DNA of 63,762 nucleotides. Source: Microcystis novacekii Mn_MB_F_20050700_S1 (GTDB taxonomy: Bacteria; Cyanobacteriota; Cyanobacteriia; Cyanobacteriales; Microcystaceae). Below, one piece after another: positions 18,954 to 28,940 of the stretch. The stretch spans positions 1 to 63,762 of the forward strand of contig SFAU01000006.1 of NCBI GenBank assembly GCA_007096045.1. The letters run 5' to 3'. The number at the start of each line of letters is the position of its first letter. The stretch's first letter is position 1. Made by a program: the position numbers and the translations under genes. The notes under the pieces were generated by a model, which was given only the letters and a program-made list of their open reading frames with translations, made no database searches and was not told the origin of the DNA.

Positions 18954-19469
18954 ATGATGACTAGCACTTCCCCTGCTTTCCACCCACCCGCAATCGATTT
19001 AATTGGGATAGGTCCACAGGAGACCGGTTTTAGCCAACCTCGTTTTTACCCCGATCCTTCCGGGGTAAAAGTGCAATGGCATGGACGATTATTATGGCTA
19101 GGAATAGGTTGCATCCGTGGAACGGAGAAAGCAGTTATAGATAGGGCAATTAGGGATGTTTTTCAGCGTTATCACCTCTCTTTAGCCGCTATTGCCGGTA
19201 TAGCCACCCTTGACATCAAAGCTGATGAACGGGGTTTAATTGCCTACTGTCAGGAGAAAGCATTGCCCCTAAAAACCTTTACTGCCGAGGAGTTGAGAGG
19301 TATTAATGTCCCCAATCCCTCAGCCATTGTCAACAGGGAAGGGGGAACCCCTAGCGTCGCTGAAGCTGCCGCTTTAAAAATGGGCGAGACTTTGCTAGTA
19401 AGCAAGCAAATAGAAGCAAAATCGGTGACGGTGGCAGTTTCTTTGGCAGCAAGGAAATATAGAGGATAA
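18954..19469 (+). CDS. Stand-alone CbiG C-terminal domain (CobE/GbiG family)
   Basis: The 171-residue protein matches the C-terminal domain of cobalamin biosynthesis protein CbiG: GIGCIRGTEKAVIDRAI, AGIATLDIKADERGL, FTAEELRGINVPNPS, GTPSVAEAAALKMG. In the anaerobic B12 route full-length CbiG opens the delta-lactone ring of cobalt-precorrin-5A; this protein has only the C-terminal (CobE-like) part preceded by about 50 residues that include FYPDPSGVKVQWHGRLLW. Single-domain versions occur in cyanobacteria. The next gene starts 7 bases later, so the two may be co-transcribed although their functions look unrelated. Confidence 0.82.
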   Translation: MMTSTSPAFHPPAIDLIGIGPQETGFSQPRFYPDPSGVKVQWHGRLLWLGIGCIRGTEKAVIDRAIRDVFQRYHLSLAAIAGIATLDIKADERGLIAYCQEKALPLKTFTAEELRGINVPNPSAIVNREGGTPSVAEAAALKMGETLLVSKQIEAKSVTVAVSLAARKYRG

Positions 19470-19476
19470 CAAATCG

Positions 19477-20652
19477 ATGCTTAAACAGATTTTATTTCTT
19501 AGTAATGGTCATGGTGAGGATTTAAATGCTAGTTTAATTCTGGGGGAATTACAAAAAATTCAGCCCCAATTATCTATAGCTGCTTTGCCTTTAGTAGGAG
19601 AGGGAAAAGCTTATCAAAAATTGCCAGTACCGATTATTGCCCCCACTGCCACTATGCCATCGGGGGGAATTATTTATACCAATTCTTTTAATTGGATTAA
19701 AGATATTGGTGCCGGATTAATTGGTCTAACTATTAAACAAATTCGGGCAGCTTTTAAAGTTAGCAAGGATTGTGATTTATTGATAGCAGTGGGGGACATC
19801 GTACCGATTGCGATTGCTCGTTTAACTAGTCGTCCCTTTGTGGCTTTTATTGTTTCTACTTCCAGTTACTACGAAGGTACAATTAAATTACCTTTACTCA
19901 CAGAATTGTGTTTAAGATCGGATAAGTGTTTGAGGGTTTTTACTAGAGATAAATATACAGCAACAGATTTACAAAATCGGGGTATTAAAAAAGCAATTTT
20001 TGCTGGTTATCCAATTATGGATGTCTTAACACCAACGGGTAAAGATTTAGAATTAGATAGTCAAATTCCCATGATTGCTTTATTAGCGGGGAGTCGTTTA
20101 CCCGAAGCTTTAAGTAATTTAGCTCTACAGTTACAAGTCTGTGAGGAAATAGTTAAAATTAAACCGATGCAGTTTCGGGCTGCTATCGTTCCTAGCATCA
20201 GAGAAACCGACTTAGAAAATTTAGCTAAACAAGAGGGATGGCACTATTTAGGAGTGGGAAAATTAGAGAAAAATGGGGCTAAGGTGTGCTGTTATCGTGA
20301 TGCTTTTGCCGATATTTTACACCATTGTGACGCCTGTTTAGCCATGGCGGGGACCGCAGTAGAACAAGCGGTAGGATTAGGAAAACCCGTCCTACAAATA
20401 CCTGGGTTTGGTCCCCAATTTACCTACCCTTTTGCTGAGGCACAAATGCGCTTATTAGGGGAATCGGTGATAACTATTGGACAAAAACCCACGCAGGTAA
20501 ATTTATTTAAAAATGCCGCGGTTAAAATTATCGATATTTTGGCAGATTCTCGTTATTTACACAGATGTTTAGAGAATGGCAAAATTAGAGTGGGAGAATC
20601 TGGAGGTAGCAGGAAGATTGCCGAAGAAATTTATATGAACTTAGGGTGTTAG
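19477..20652 (+). CDS. Lipid-A-disaccharide synthase-related glycosyltransferase
   Basis: A 391-residue GT-B fold protein of the LpxB-related family found in cyanobacteria and plastids. It opens with LFLSNGHGEDLNASLI (the HGED nucleotide-sugar-loop), has LLIAVGDIVPIAIA, FAGYPIMDVL, LLAGSRLPEAL, and the donor-binding CLAMAGTAVEQAVGLGKPV near 290-310. It differs from true LpxB and its acceptor is not known; many cyanobacteria lack standard lipid A. It follows the CbiG domain gene after 7 bases. Confidence 0.85.
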   Translation: MLKQILFLSNGHGEDLNASLILGELQKIQPQLSIAALPLVGEGKAYQKLPVPIIAPTATMPSGGIIYTNSFNWIKDIGAGLIGLTIKQIRAAFKVSKDCDLLIAVGDIVPIAIARLTSRPFVAFIVSTSSYYEGTIKLPLLTELCLRSDKCLRVFTRDKYTATDLQNRGIKKAIFAGYPIMDVLTPTGKDLELDSQIPMIALLAGSRLPEALSNLALQLQVCEEIVKIKPMQFRAAIVPSIRETDLENLAKQEGWHYLGVGKLEKNGAKVCCYRDAFADILHHCDACLAMAGTAVEQAVGLGKPVLQIPGFGPQFTYPFAEAQMRLLGESVITIGQKPTQVNLFKNAAVKIIDILADSRYLHRCLENGKIRVGESGGSRKIAEEIYMNLGC

Positions 20653-20695
20653 CAAGCGCGTAATCCAGCTTAAAATTAGCTCAATTACCTTTTAA

Positions 20696-21544
20696 TTAAC
20701 CATCGTCATTTTCCTGGACAGATAAAAACTCAGCCACTGTTTGATTAAAAGTTTCAGGTTCCCCTAAAAATGCCCAATGATTACCTGGTATCTTTTTAAT
20801 CTCTAGAGAAGTTAAATACTTTTTATAGGATTGAATTTGCCAAGCAGTGCGATTTAATCCCTGTTGGGGAAGGATTAATAAACTGGGAATATCTAAAGTT
20901 TTAGTTAATCCAGCAAACCCCATGACATCCTCAAAAATTTCCTGGCGTGCCGATAAAGTAAATTTACTACTCCAACTGCCATCAGCTTTTTGTTCAATGG
21001 CATTTTTAAACACCTCTTGCTGTAAATTTGACCAACCTTTATATTGTTTTAATTGACGAGCGATCGCTTCTATGCTCTGATAACTATCAAAGGAGCGAGT
21101 AATCTTTAAAAAGGGCAAAACTTGATAGAGAATTGGAAAAGTTATCCTAATCCAATTAGGGATTTTATCGATAAAAAAGGGATCAACTAAAATCAAACTC
21201 TTAAATACTTCCGGCTGTTGAGTTGCCCAAATTGCCGTTATTTTAGCACTCCAAGAATGACCTAAAATATGTGCTTGCGTCCAACCTAAATGATTAATTA
21301 AAGCCCTTAAATCGCCGATATAATCCTGAAAGTGATAACCGGTTGCCGGTTTACTGCTTTCCCCATGTCCTCGCAAATCTGGGGCAATAACTTGATAATT
21401 TGAGCTTAAATAATCGCCCAAACTTGACCAAACCAAAGCATGATCCGCCAGGCCGTGCAATAATAATAGAGGCATACCTCGATCGCTCCATTGTAAATAG
21501 GAAATTTCCATCGAGTTATTGGTAAAAGTCTGGCGTTGTGGCAT
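20696..21544 (-). CDS. Alpha/beta hydrolase fold protein
   Basis: A 282-residue alpha/beta hydrolase. LLLHGLADHALVW forms the oxyanion region, APDLRGHGESSKP follows, the nucleophile elbow is GHSWS, and the catalytic His is in PGNHWAFLGEP near the C-terminus. The acid residue is probably in the LILPQQG region or near LVDPFF. There is no signal peptide. The substrate is unknown. It is divergently transcribed from the next hydrolase across 58 bases; the two are not close copies. Confidence 0.82.
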   Translation of the reverse strand: MPQRQTFTNNSMEISYLQWSDRGMPLLLLHGLADHALVWSSLGDYLSSNYQVIAPDLRGHGESSKPATGYHFQDYIGDLRALINHLGWTQAHILGHSWSAKITAIWATQQPEVFKSLILVDPFFIDKIPNWIRITFPILYQVLPFLKITRSFDSYQSIEAIARQLKQYKGWSNLQQEVFKNAIEQKADGSWSSKFTLSARQEIFEDVMGFAGLTKTLDIPSLLILPQQGLNRTAWQIQSYKKYLTSLEIKKIPGNHWAFLGEPETFNQTVAEFLSVQENDDG

Positions 21545-21602
21545 AAATTCTCGGCTGATTTTTACTCTATAATTTAAATATCACTTAATAAAACTTCATA
21601 CA

Positions 21603-22514
21603 ATGGCGCGACAATCTCCGATCACTGCGACTAGCTTAGAACAATTGTCTTGGACATGGCAAGGTCACACCATCCCCTACACTGTGCGGGGAGAAGGACA
21701 ACCCCTAGTATTAATTCACGGTTTTGGGGCATCTATCGGTCATTGGCGCAAAAATATCCCCGTTTTAGCGGAAAATGGCTATCAAGTCTATGCGCTAGAT
21801 CTCTTGGGATTTGGGGGTGCGGATAAGCCCGCTTTAGATTATAGTCTCAACCTTTGGCAGCGGCAAATACAAGACTTTTGGGGCGAAAAAATCGAGAAAC
21901 CGACAGTATTTATCGGTAATTCCATCGGGGGACTGATTACCTTAATGCTGATGGCAGAATCTCCCGAAATCACTGCCGGAGGCGTAATTATTAACTGTGC
22001 TGGAGGATTAAACCATCGTCCTGAAGAATTAAATTTCCCTTTGCGTTTAATCATGGCTGCCTTTACCGGTTTAGTTAGTTCTCCCGTGACAGGAAAGTTT
22101 ATTTTTGAACAGGTAAGACAGAAAAATCGCATCCGTAACACCTTAAAACAGGTTTATCGCGACCATACCGCGATTACCGAGGAATTAGTCGAAATTATTT
22201 ATCAACCCTCCTGTGATGCGGGTGCGTGGGAAGTGTTTGCATCGGTGTTGACAGCACCCCCTGGACCATCGACCCAGGAATTATTACCGCAAATCGATCG
22301 CCCTTTATTGGTACTCTGGGGAGAGGATGACCCTTGGACACCGATCGCCAGTTCGGTAATTTACCAAGAAAGAGCTAAAATGGGAAATAATACCCAATTT
22401 TATCCGATTGCTAAAGCTGGTCACTGTCCCCACGATGAACATCCCGAAAAAGTTAATCAATTAATTTTGAGTTGGCTGTCGGAAATAGAGACAAAAGTTG
22501 GGGTTGAGGGATAA
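21603..22514 (+). CDS. Alpha/beta hydrolase resembling pheophytinase/chlorophyll dephytylase
   Basis: The 303-residue protein has the oxyanion segment LIHGFGASIGHWR, LDLLGFGGADKP, the nucleophile elbow GNSIGG, acid LWGEDDPWTP and catalytic His in AGHCPHDEHPEKVN. The GNS(I/L)GG elbow together with AGHCPHDE is typical of the plant pheophytinase and chlorophyll dephytylase group and its cyanobacterial relatives, so phytol-ester hydrolysis in chlorophyll turnover is a reasonable but unproven guess. It starts at ATG 21603, 58 bases from the divergent hydrolase. Confidence 0.82.
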   Translation: MARQSPITATSLEQLSWTWQGHTIPYTVRGEGQPLVLIHGFGASIGHWRKNIPVLAENGYQVYALDLLGFGGADKPALDYSLNLWQRQIQDFWGEKIEKPTVFIGNSIGGLITLMLMAESPEITAGGVIINCAGGLNHRPEELNFPLRLIMAAFTGLVSSPVTGKFIFEQVRQKNRIRNTLKQVYRDHTAITEELVEIIYQPSCDAGAWEVFASVLTAPPGPSTQELLPQIDRPLLVLWGEDDPWTPIASSVIYQERAKMGNNTQFYPIAKAGHCPHDEHPEKVNQLILSWLSEIETKVGVEG

Positions 22515-23016
22515 TTTTTCTGGCCCCCAAAGCTGAATTTAATGATTTTTTCGGGCAGTTTTTCCATGGGTGAGAAATCAATGAACTTAAGTAGGGTTTG
22601 CGGCAAAAAGTTTCTCGTGGGGGCAGGCTTCGGCCGTGAGACTTCGGCGTGAGACTTCGACGGTGAGCCTGTCGAACCGCCGAACGGAGACAGGAGTTTC
22701 AGGCTTTGTTGCCCTCTTTTTTGTACCAGTTTATGTACTATAAAAAGGATAATGCCAGGTTTTTGAAGGTCTCAATCCTATTTTCGCAGCACTAACATCG
22801 GATTTTAACAGGTCAAAAGTTTTATTTTAAAAGGGTTTTACGATTATTCAGCCAGCCCTATTTAATTGGTTGATTACCTTGGTTCGCCGTGGAGGGTTTC
22901 GGACGGTTCCCCATGCTCGGCGTTTATGGGCTAACCAAGTTGACACGATTTTTGCCTTACTTTTATCATTGATCATTCATAATTCACAATTCATAATTCA
23001 TAATTTATAATTCAGA
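22515..23016. other. Intergenic region with mobile-element scraps and simple repeats
   Basis: No complete gene is seen. A stretch at 22650-22710 iterates GTGAGACTTCG / TCGAACCGCCGAAC words. At 22799-22860 there is a block, TTTTAACAGGTCAAAAG followed by TTTTAAAAGGGTTTTAC and ATTATTCAGC, that recurs at 37246-37306. After it an unbroken frame of about 50 codons without ATG reads LFNWLITLVRRGGFRTVPHA and onward (about 22848-23010); I do not recognise it and it may be a gene scrap. GGGTTTGCGGCAAAAA (about 22599-22614) is present inverted at 35656-35671. The right end is AATTCATAATT repeats. Confidence 0.55.
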
Positions 23017-25416
23017 TCACAAAATATCTTTTCTTTTTTGCAACCAATAGGTAAGGAGAAAATAAATAAGGGAATGAAGAATTAATACTCCCCAATTCAA
23101 TAACAAGTTATTGATAGATAATTGATAAACTTGATTGACATCCTCAAAGGGTAAAGGGAAATTAAAAGTATTTTGTTCTTGCGCTTCTGCAATCATATCT
23201 TCCACCTCTACTAATACACCATAGGCAGCAATTGACCAGCGACTAATCATCAACCATGATAGATATTTTCCCAGACCTTCTAAGCTAAATAATACCCCTG
23301 CAAAGATAATCTGAGGAATTAAAATTAAAGGTAAGGCACTATTGGCTTGAGTGATATTACTAACGCCAGCAGAAATTAATAAACCGAGATTAATCGCCGC
23401 AAATATAGTTAAAACTGTGGTAATAAAACAGCCAGTTAACCAGGTCATTAATTTCGGTTGCGGGTCAGTAAATCCCCAAAATATCACACAAGTAATTACA
23501 ATTGTTTGCAGAAAAGCTAAGGCCGCTAAAACCAGAATTTTTGACAATAAATAGGGTAATAATCCCAGATTAACTAATCTTTCTCGCTGATAAATTGCTG
23601 ATTCTTTGACAATTTCCTGTAGGGAACAGGCAAAACCTACCCACAATTGCGCGCAGGTAAAAACAAAGAGAGTTTTTAAGGCTAAAGGTGCCGATTGGAT
23701 AGCCTGATCAAAACTGGGATTATCTCCCAAAAATAAAGGATGTTTGCCCCCTAAAACCATGGCCATTAAGAAAATTCCGATCGGAGCGGTTAATAGGTAT
23801 AAAATTAAACTAACCCGATCGCGGATAATTAACTGGCTATAGCGTTGACATAAAACCTGTAGTTGTGGACAAAAAGATTGTTGAACCTGTTGCGGCCTAC
23901 TATTATTTTGCTGAAATATTTTACCGATTCTTGCTTCAATATTATTTTTGTAGTAGTCGGATTTTTGGAAACGTTGGCATTCTTGCTCAACTTTTTCTCT
24001 AGTTTCTAGATGAATATAAATATCGGCAAAATCCCCCTGAGGTAAAGAGAAAAAATTTAAGGCCTCCCCCGGGGAACCAAAATAACATAAATTGCCCCCT
24101 TGACCAAGAAAAACTAATCGATCGCAGAGATTGATATTATTAGTAGCATGGGTGACTAGGAGAATTGTTCTGCCTTCTTTGGCCAATTTTGCCAGCAATT
24201 CCATCATCTTTTTATCTAAACCGGGGTCTAATCCCGAGGTGGGTTCATCTAAAAAGAATAATTTGGGATTGGCTAATAATTCTACCGCAATACTCACCCT
24301 TTTTAATTGACCACCGCTTAAGTCTCTGACTAAAGTATTTCTTCTTTCTAACAATTCCACCTGTTGCAGGGTTTTCTCGATCACTTCTTGGCAATTAAGA
24401 TCGGGAGGTAGCCTTAATTTAGAAGCATAATATAACACTTCTCCCACAGTTAAATCCCTGTGGACGATATCGTATTGGGGAACATAACCGATTTGGGTGC
24501 GATAGATATTAAAATTCTGACGTAAATCTTCCCCATTCAGATAAACAGTTCCCGAGGTGGTGGGTTCAATTCCCAATAAAGTCTTTAATAAAGTCGATTT
24601 TCCCGCACCACTTCCCCCGACAATCGCCACTAATTGACCCGGTTCGATCGGTAAGGAGATATGATTGAGAATTATCAAGGGTTTTTTCTTTTTATCCCGC
24701 ACCATCCTGACGATATCTTCGGCATCCAGACGGATATTATCCCCTGTATCTAATAAAACTAATTCATCTCCCCACAAACGAAAACTATAGGGACCGATTC
24801 TCACTGTACAACCGTTAGTTAAAATGGCACTACCCGATACTTTTTGTCCGTCGATAAAGACTCCATTGGTGCTTTTGTCATGAAGAATATAACGATTTTG
24901 GTTATCTGTATCGATAATCGCGTGTTGTCGGGAAATTGTCGGCGCGTCTAAAACCACAGTGACAGCATTATCTCGTCCTAAAACTACACTGCGATTGCGT
25001 AAAGAAACGAATTTAAAAGCTAAAGGTGAACTTTTTTCCTGTTGGTTAGGATGATAATAGGTAATCTTGACGCAATTTTTGACATCTTGACCGATATTAA
25101 TCTCATCCCCATTTCGTAAAAGATAGCCCTCTTTGGGAGTAATGACGCGATTGTTGATAAAAAGTTTATTGGAACTAGGATTAGTCCCGTCTCCATCGTA
25201 GATATAGTAATCATCTCCCTGACGACGAAAACAAGCTTGTACTCGACTCACTACCGTCCAGTGTCCTGGAACAACTAAATCCACCTGTTGACCATCCCGT
25301 CCCAATTTATGATTAGGACGACTCAGATTAACAGAAGGGAGAATTTCTCCCTGACTGTTAAGAATAATGTAGGGTTCTTGACTAATAACCGTTTTAATGT
25401 TGGGAGAATTGGTCAT
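23017..25416 (-). CDS. FHA-domain ABC transporter (ATPase plus ABC-2-type permease, ABCG-like half-transporter)
   Basis: A 799-residue fusion. Residues 1-120 and about 130-225 are two forkhead-associated domains (HKLGRDGQQVDLVVPGHWTV; VVLGRDNAVTVVLDAPTISR with DKSTNGVFIDG), which bind phosphothreonine peptides. The ATPase (about 230-470) has Walker A GGSGAGKS, signature LSGGQLKR and Walker B LFFLDEPTSGLD. The C-terminal third is a six-helix ABC-2 permease. Such FHA-ABCG fusions occur in cyanobacteria; cargo is unknown. The FHA domains suggest control by Ser/Thr kinases. It is divergent from sulfite reductase across 195 bases. Confidence 0.92.
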   Translation of the reverse strand: MTNSPNIKTVISQEPYIILNSQGEILPSVNLSRPNHKLGRDGQQVDLVVPGHWTVVSRVQACFRRQGDDYYIYDGDGTNPSSNKLFINNRVITPKEGYLLRNGDEINIGQDVKNCVKITYYHPNQQEKSSPLAFKFVSLRNRSVVLGRDNAVTVVLDAPTISRQHAIIDTDNQNRYILHDKSTNGVFIDGQKVSGSAILTNGCTVRIGPYSFRLWGDELVLLDTGDNIRLDAEDIVRMVRDKKKKPLIILNHISLPIEPGQLVAIVGGSGAGKSTLLKTLLGIEPTTSGTVYLNGEDLRQNFNIYRTQIGYVPQYDIVHRDLTVGEVLYYASKLRLPPDLNCQEVIEKTLQQVELLERRNTLVRDLSGGQLKRVSIAVELLANPKLFFLDEPTSGLDPGLDKKMMELLAKLAKEGRTILLVTHATNNINLCDRLVFLGQGGNLCYFGSPGEALNFFSLPQGDFADIYIHLETREKVEQECQRFQKSDYYKNNIEARIGKIFQQNNSRPQQVQQSFCPQLQVLCQRYSQLIIRDRVSLILYLLTAPIGIFLMAMVLGGKHPLFLGDNPSFDQAIQSAPLALKTLFVFTCAQLWVGFACSLQEIVKESAIYQRERLVNLGLLPYLLSKILVLAALAFLQTIVITCVIFWGFTDPQPKLMTWLTGCFITTVLTIFAAINLGLLISAGVSNITQANSALPLILIPQIIFAGVLFSLEGLGKYLSWLMISRWSIAAYGVLVEVEDMIAEAQEQNTFNFPLPFEDVNQVYQLSINNLLLNWGVLILHSLIYFLLTYWLQKRKDIL

Positions 25417-25611
25417 AAAAAGTCGATCGGTAGATGGCGTTCGCGGGGACGGTAAGAAGCTAAGATAGAATTAATGTCTCGATCGCTACTGTTAACCTCA
25501 GAGTCTGGAACGAACTCTAGAGATCATATTAGTAAAACTTCTTAGGATCGATCGAGCTTGTCTAAATTCCTATTCCTAAGACCTATCCACAGGTTATCGT
25601 GCTGTTAGACG

Positions 25612-27549
25612 ATGGTTACAACTCCTATTTCTCCTACCGCCAAGGTTTCTAAAGTCGAAGGTATCAAAGAACGCAGTAATTATCTACGAGAACCTTTGGC
25701 CAGTGAACTCCTCGAAGATACAACCCATTTTACCGATGCGGCGGTACAGATTCTCAAATTTCACGGTTCCTATCAACAGGATAATCGCGACAATAGAGCC
25801 AAAGGTCAAGAAAAAGACTATCAAATGATGTTGCGTACCCGCAGTCCGGGGGGTTTTATTCCCGCGCAACTATATCTTACCCTCGATAGTTTGTCCGATC
25901 GCTACGGTAACGGCACTTTACGCGTGACAACCCGCCAAGGCTTCCAATTACACGGCATTTTAAAGAAAAATCTCAAAGCAACCCTCGGGGAAATTATCCG
26001 CAGTATGGGATCCACTTTAGCGGCCTGTGGTGATGTTAACCGCAATGTCACCGCACCGCCAGCCCCCTACAAAAATCGCCCCGAATACGGCTATGCTTGG
26101 GAATATGCCAATAATATCGCCGATTTGCTCACTCCCCAAACTGGCGCTTACTACGAAATTTGGCTCGATGGCGAAAAAGTGATCAGTGCAGAAGAAGCGC
26201 CAGAAGTCAAGGCATCGAGACAAAAAGATACAAATGGCATTAACAAAAACGATCCGATCGAACCAATCTACGGTCAACATTATATGCCCCGTAAGTTCAA
26301 GATCGGTGTCACTGTGCCGGGAGACAACTCCATCGATATCTACACCAATGACCTCGGTTTGGTGGTGATTACCGACGCAAACGGTCAATTACAGGGTTTT
26401 AACATCCTTGCGGGGGGTGGACTGGGAAGAACCCACAATAAGGAGGAAACTTTCCCCAGAATGGCCGATGCGATCGGTTATGTGAGCAAAGAGGAGGTAT
26501 ATGATCTAGTAAAAGCGATCGTGGCAACCCAAAGAGATTACGGAGATCGCGGTGATCGTCGTCATGCGAGAATGAAATATATCCTCGAAGAATGGGGAGT
26601 AGAAAAATTCCGCAGCACTGTTGAGGGTTATTTCGGACAAAAAATCGCACCCTACCACCCCCTCCCCGATTGGAAATATCAAGACTTTTTGGGATGGAAT
26701 GAACAGGGAGACGGAAAATTATTTTATGGTCTTCATGTAGAAAATGGCCGGGTCAAAAATGAGGGCAGTTTTCAGCTAAAAACCGCCTTAAAAGTGATTA
26801 TCGAGCGTTTTCAGCTACCCATGCGCTTGACGGCTAACCATAATATCATTCTCTACGAAATTGAACCCAAAGATCAGGAAGCGATCGAGGCGATCCTGAA
26901 AGAACAGGGAATTATCACCAATCCCGCCGAAATTGACCCTTTAACCCGTTATTCCATGGCCTGTCCCGCTTGGCCCACCTGTGGATTAGCGATTACCGAG
27001 TCAGAAAGAATTTTACCCAGCGTGATTGAACGCATTCGCACCCTGCTTAATCGCTTAGGATTAAGCAAAGAGGAATTTGTCATCCGCATGACAGGATGTC
27101 CCAATGGCTGCGCGCGTCCCTATATGGCAGAATTAGGATTTGTGGGTAGCGCTCCCAATTCCTACCAACTCTGGTTAGGAGGAACAGCCGATCAAACTCG
27201 ACTAGCGCGCCCCTATTTGGATAAAATGGCGATCGATGATCTAGAAAAGGTCTTAGAACCGATTTTCGTTTACTTCCAACAGGATCAACAAAATAACGAA
27301 ACCTTCGGAGAATTCTGTCATCGAGTCAATTTCCCTGCTTTACAAGCATTTTCAGCCACCTACACACCTAAAATGACCGAAACTACTACCACTGAATCAA
27401 AACCCAAACGCGTGCGTAAAAATCAAAACCGTGTCAGCGTCCCCGATGATATGTTTGTCCGTCTCAAAGAAGCTTCGGAAGCGGAAAAACGGCCGATGAA
27501 TCAAATCATCAATGAGGCGCTAGAGGCCTATTTCAGCCAAAAATCCTAA
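25612..27549 (+). CDS. sir: Ferredoxin-sulfite reductase with C-terminal ribbon-helix-helix-like extension
   Basis: Assimilatory sulfite reductase reduces sulfite to sulfide with electrons from ferredoxin. The siroheme/4Fe-4S ligands are complete: CPAWPTC (Cys-x5-Cys) and GCPNGC (Cys-x3-Cys), with the substrate-binding RTRSPGG and [10 protein letters not shown]. The catalytic body ends near residue 585. About 25 residues of Thr/Lys-rich linker ([19 protein letters not shown]) lead to a final segment [17 protein letters not shown], then [13 protein letters not shown], which has the strand-helix-helix pattern of CopG/Arc DNA-binding domains. Plant plastid sulfite reductase is known to bind and compact DNA, so a DNA role is worth considering. 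Start ATG 25612. Confidence 0.93.
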   Translation: MVTTPISPTAKVSKVEGIKERSNYLREPLASELLEDTTHFTDAAVQILKFHGSYQQDNRDNRAKGQEKDYQMMLRTRSPGGFIPAQLYLTLDSLSDRYGNGTLRVTTRQGFQLHGILKKNLKATLGEIIRSMGSTLAACGDVNRNVTAPPAPYKNRPEYGYAWEYANNIADLLTPQTGAYYEIWLDGEKVISAEEAPEVKASRQKDTNGINKNDPIEPIYGQHYMPRKFKIGVTVPGDNSIDIYTNDLGLVVITDANGQLQGFNILAGGGLGRTHNKEETFPRMADAIGYVSKEEVYDLVKAIVATQRDYGDRGDRRHARMKYILEEWGVEKFRSTVEGYFGQKIAPYHPLPDWKYQDFLGWNEQGDGKLFYGLHVENGRVKNEGSFQLKTALKVIIERFQLPMRLTANHNIILYEIEPKDQEAIEAILKEQGIITNPAEIDPLTRYSMACPAWPTCGLAITESERILPSVIERIRTLLNRLGLSKEEFVIRMTGCPNGCARPYMAELGFVGSAPNSYQLWLGGTADQTRLARPYLDKMAIDDLEKVLEPIFVYFQQDQQNNETFGEFCHRVNFPALQAFSATYTPKMTETTTTESKPKRVRKNQNRVSVPDDMFVRLKEASEAEKRPMNQIINEALEAYFSQKS

Positions 27550-27726
27550 TCAGTTACCAGTTACCAGTTATCAGTGACCAGTTACCAATTTAAGAGCATT
27601 AACTTTTGGGAGTTATCGGGGAAGATTACCAATAACTCTTGATTCTCCTATATATCCTCAGTCTATGCTTAAAAATGAATGAGGGAAGTCCGGTCATATC
27701 AATTTGTACCCCTCTGGTGGGAAATT
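27550..27726. repeat. CAGTTACCAGTTATCAGT-type short repeats
   Basis: Just after the sulfite reductase stop (27551-27588) the word CAGTTACCAG/CAGTTATCAG is iterated four times; this belongs to the same repeat family as 4324-4460. The remaining bases lead into the DUF262 gene and show no clear promoter. Confidence 0.6.
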
Positions 27727-28938
27727 ATGACAATCTCACGAACTAAAACAAATCCTTGGCAAAAACGTTCCCGAAAGGATGTTAAAAAATTATCAGATAA
27801 TGAAATTAATGAAAAATATGAACAAGGTGAACGAAGAATATTATTAGAAATGAATCGAGAAAAATTGCCTAGTTTTGCTGAGTCTTTAAAGAAACCTAAC
27901 TATATGGAAACGCGTCCTTTCTATCAGAGACGGGAGCGCTGGGACGCACAAAAACAATCGAGACTGATTGAATCTTTTTTGATGAATATTCCCGTGCCTC
28001 CTCTGATTCTGTATGAAACTTCCTATAACTCCTATGAAGTAATGGATGGTCAACAAAGAATCACAGCAATTGAGAATTTTTATAACAACAAATTACAATT
28101 AACAGGTTTAGATATCTGGCCTGAATTAGAAGGAAGAACTTATGAAAGTCTTCCTGCAAAAATCAAAGATGGCATCAATCGACGCGCCATTTCAACTATA
28201 GTTGTTATTACCGAGTCTCTATCGGATCTAGAGGAAGCTTTATCTTTAAAACAACTGGTTTTTGAACGCCTCAATACAGGAGGTGTATCTTTGAGTCGCC
28301 AAGAAATAAGGAACTGTCTTTACTCTGGGAAATTCAATGAACTTTTATTGAAGCTTTCTGAGAATACTATTTTTGCTAAAGCTTGGGATATTCCTATTGA
28401 TGATAAAGAAGAACTTAAAGAAAATGGATTTTATAAAAAGATGGAAGATGTAGAATTAATCCTCCGTTTTTTTGCCTTGAGGGATATTGACCAATATACC
28501 GGTAATTTATCTAAATATCTGGATAATTATATGATGAAAAAAAGTCTTAATTTTTCTGACGAGAATATCCAAGAGTTCGAGCAAGTATTTAACCAAACTA
28601 TAGAGTTAGTATCTAGTATTTATCAGGAGCAGTTATTTAAGCCTTTCGATAGTAAAACCAAAATACATAAATCGAAAGCTTATAAAGTTTACTATGATGC
28701 AGTGATGATCAGTTTCAGCAACCATTTATCTCATTATCAAGAATTAATTAATAGAAAATCAGCAATAATTCAAGAAACTATCCAGTTATTTACTCAAGAT
28801 TCCCAGGGAATTACTCATCAAGATAAAAAATTTAAAAAAGGACTTTTCACTGGAGAAGGGTACAGTAAAGATGATTTTAAAGCTCGTATTCAAATTTTTA
28901 ATTCTCTGATTCAACGAGTTCTTAAGCAGAGTATTTGA
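27727..28938 (+). CDS. DUF262 (ParB/Srx-fold) domain protein, first gene of a DUF262-HEPN module
   Basis: The start is taken as ATG 27727 (MTISRTKTNPWQKRSRK); an in-frame ATG 48 bases earlier is less likely because the extension is not conserved-looking. The 403-residue protein has FYQRRERWDAQKQSRLIES (about 77-95), IPVPPLILYE and the nucleotide-binding DGQQR motif (Asp107), all defining DUF262, the domain that in GmrSD, SspE and BrxU proteins hydrolyses NTP and senses modified DNA. No HNH/DUF1524 nuclease half follows; instead the effector seems to be the next gene, two bases downstream, a HEPN protein. The C-terminal 250 residues are helical with no recognised domain. A defence role is inferred. 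Confidence 0.85.
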   Translation: MTISRTKTNPWQKRSRKDVKKLSDNEINEKYEQGERRILLEMNREKLPSFAESLKKPNYMETRPFYQRRERWDAQKQSRLIESFLMNIPVPPLILYETSYNSYEVMDGQQRITAIENFYNNKLQLTGLDIWPELEGRTYESLPAKIKDGINRRAISTIVVITESLSDLEEALSLKQLVFERLNTGGVSLSRQEIRNCLYSGKFNELLLKLSENTIFAKAWDIPIDDKEELKENGFYKKMEDVELILRFFALRDIDQYTGNLSKYLDNYMMKKSLNFSDENIQEFEQVFNQTIELVSSIYQEQLFKPFDSKTKIHKSKAYKVYYDAVMISFSNHLSHYQELINRKSAIIQETIQLFTQDSQGITHQDKKFKKGLFTGEGYSKDDFKARIQIFNSLIQRVLKQSI

Positions 28939-28940
28939 GA

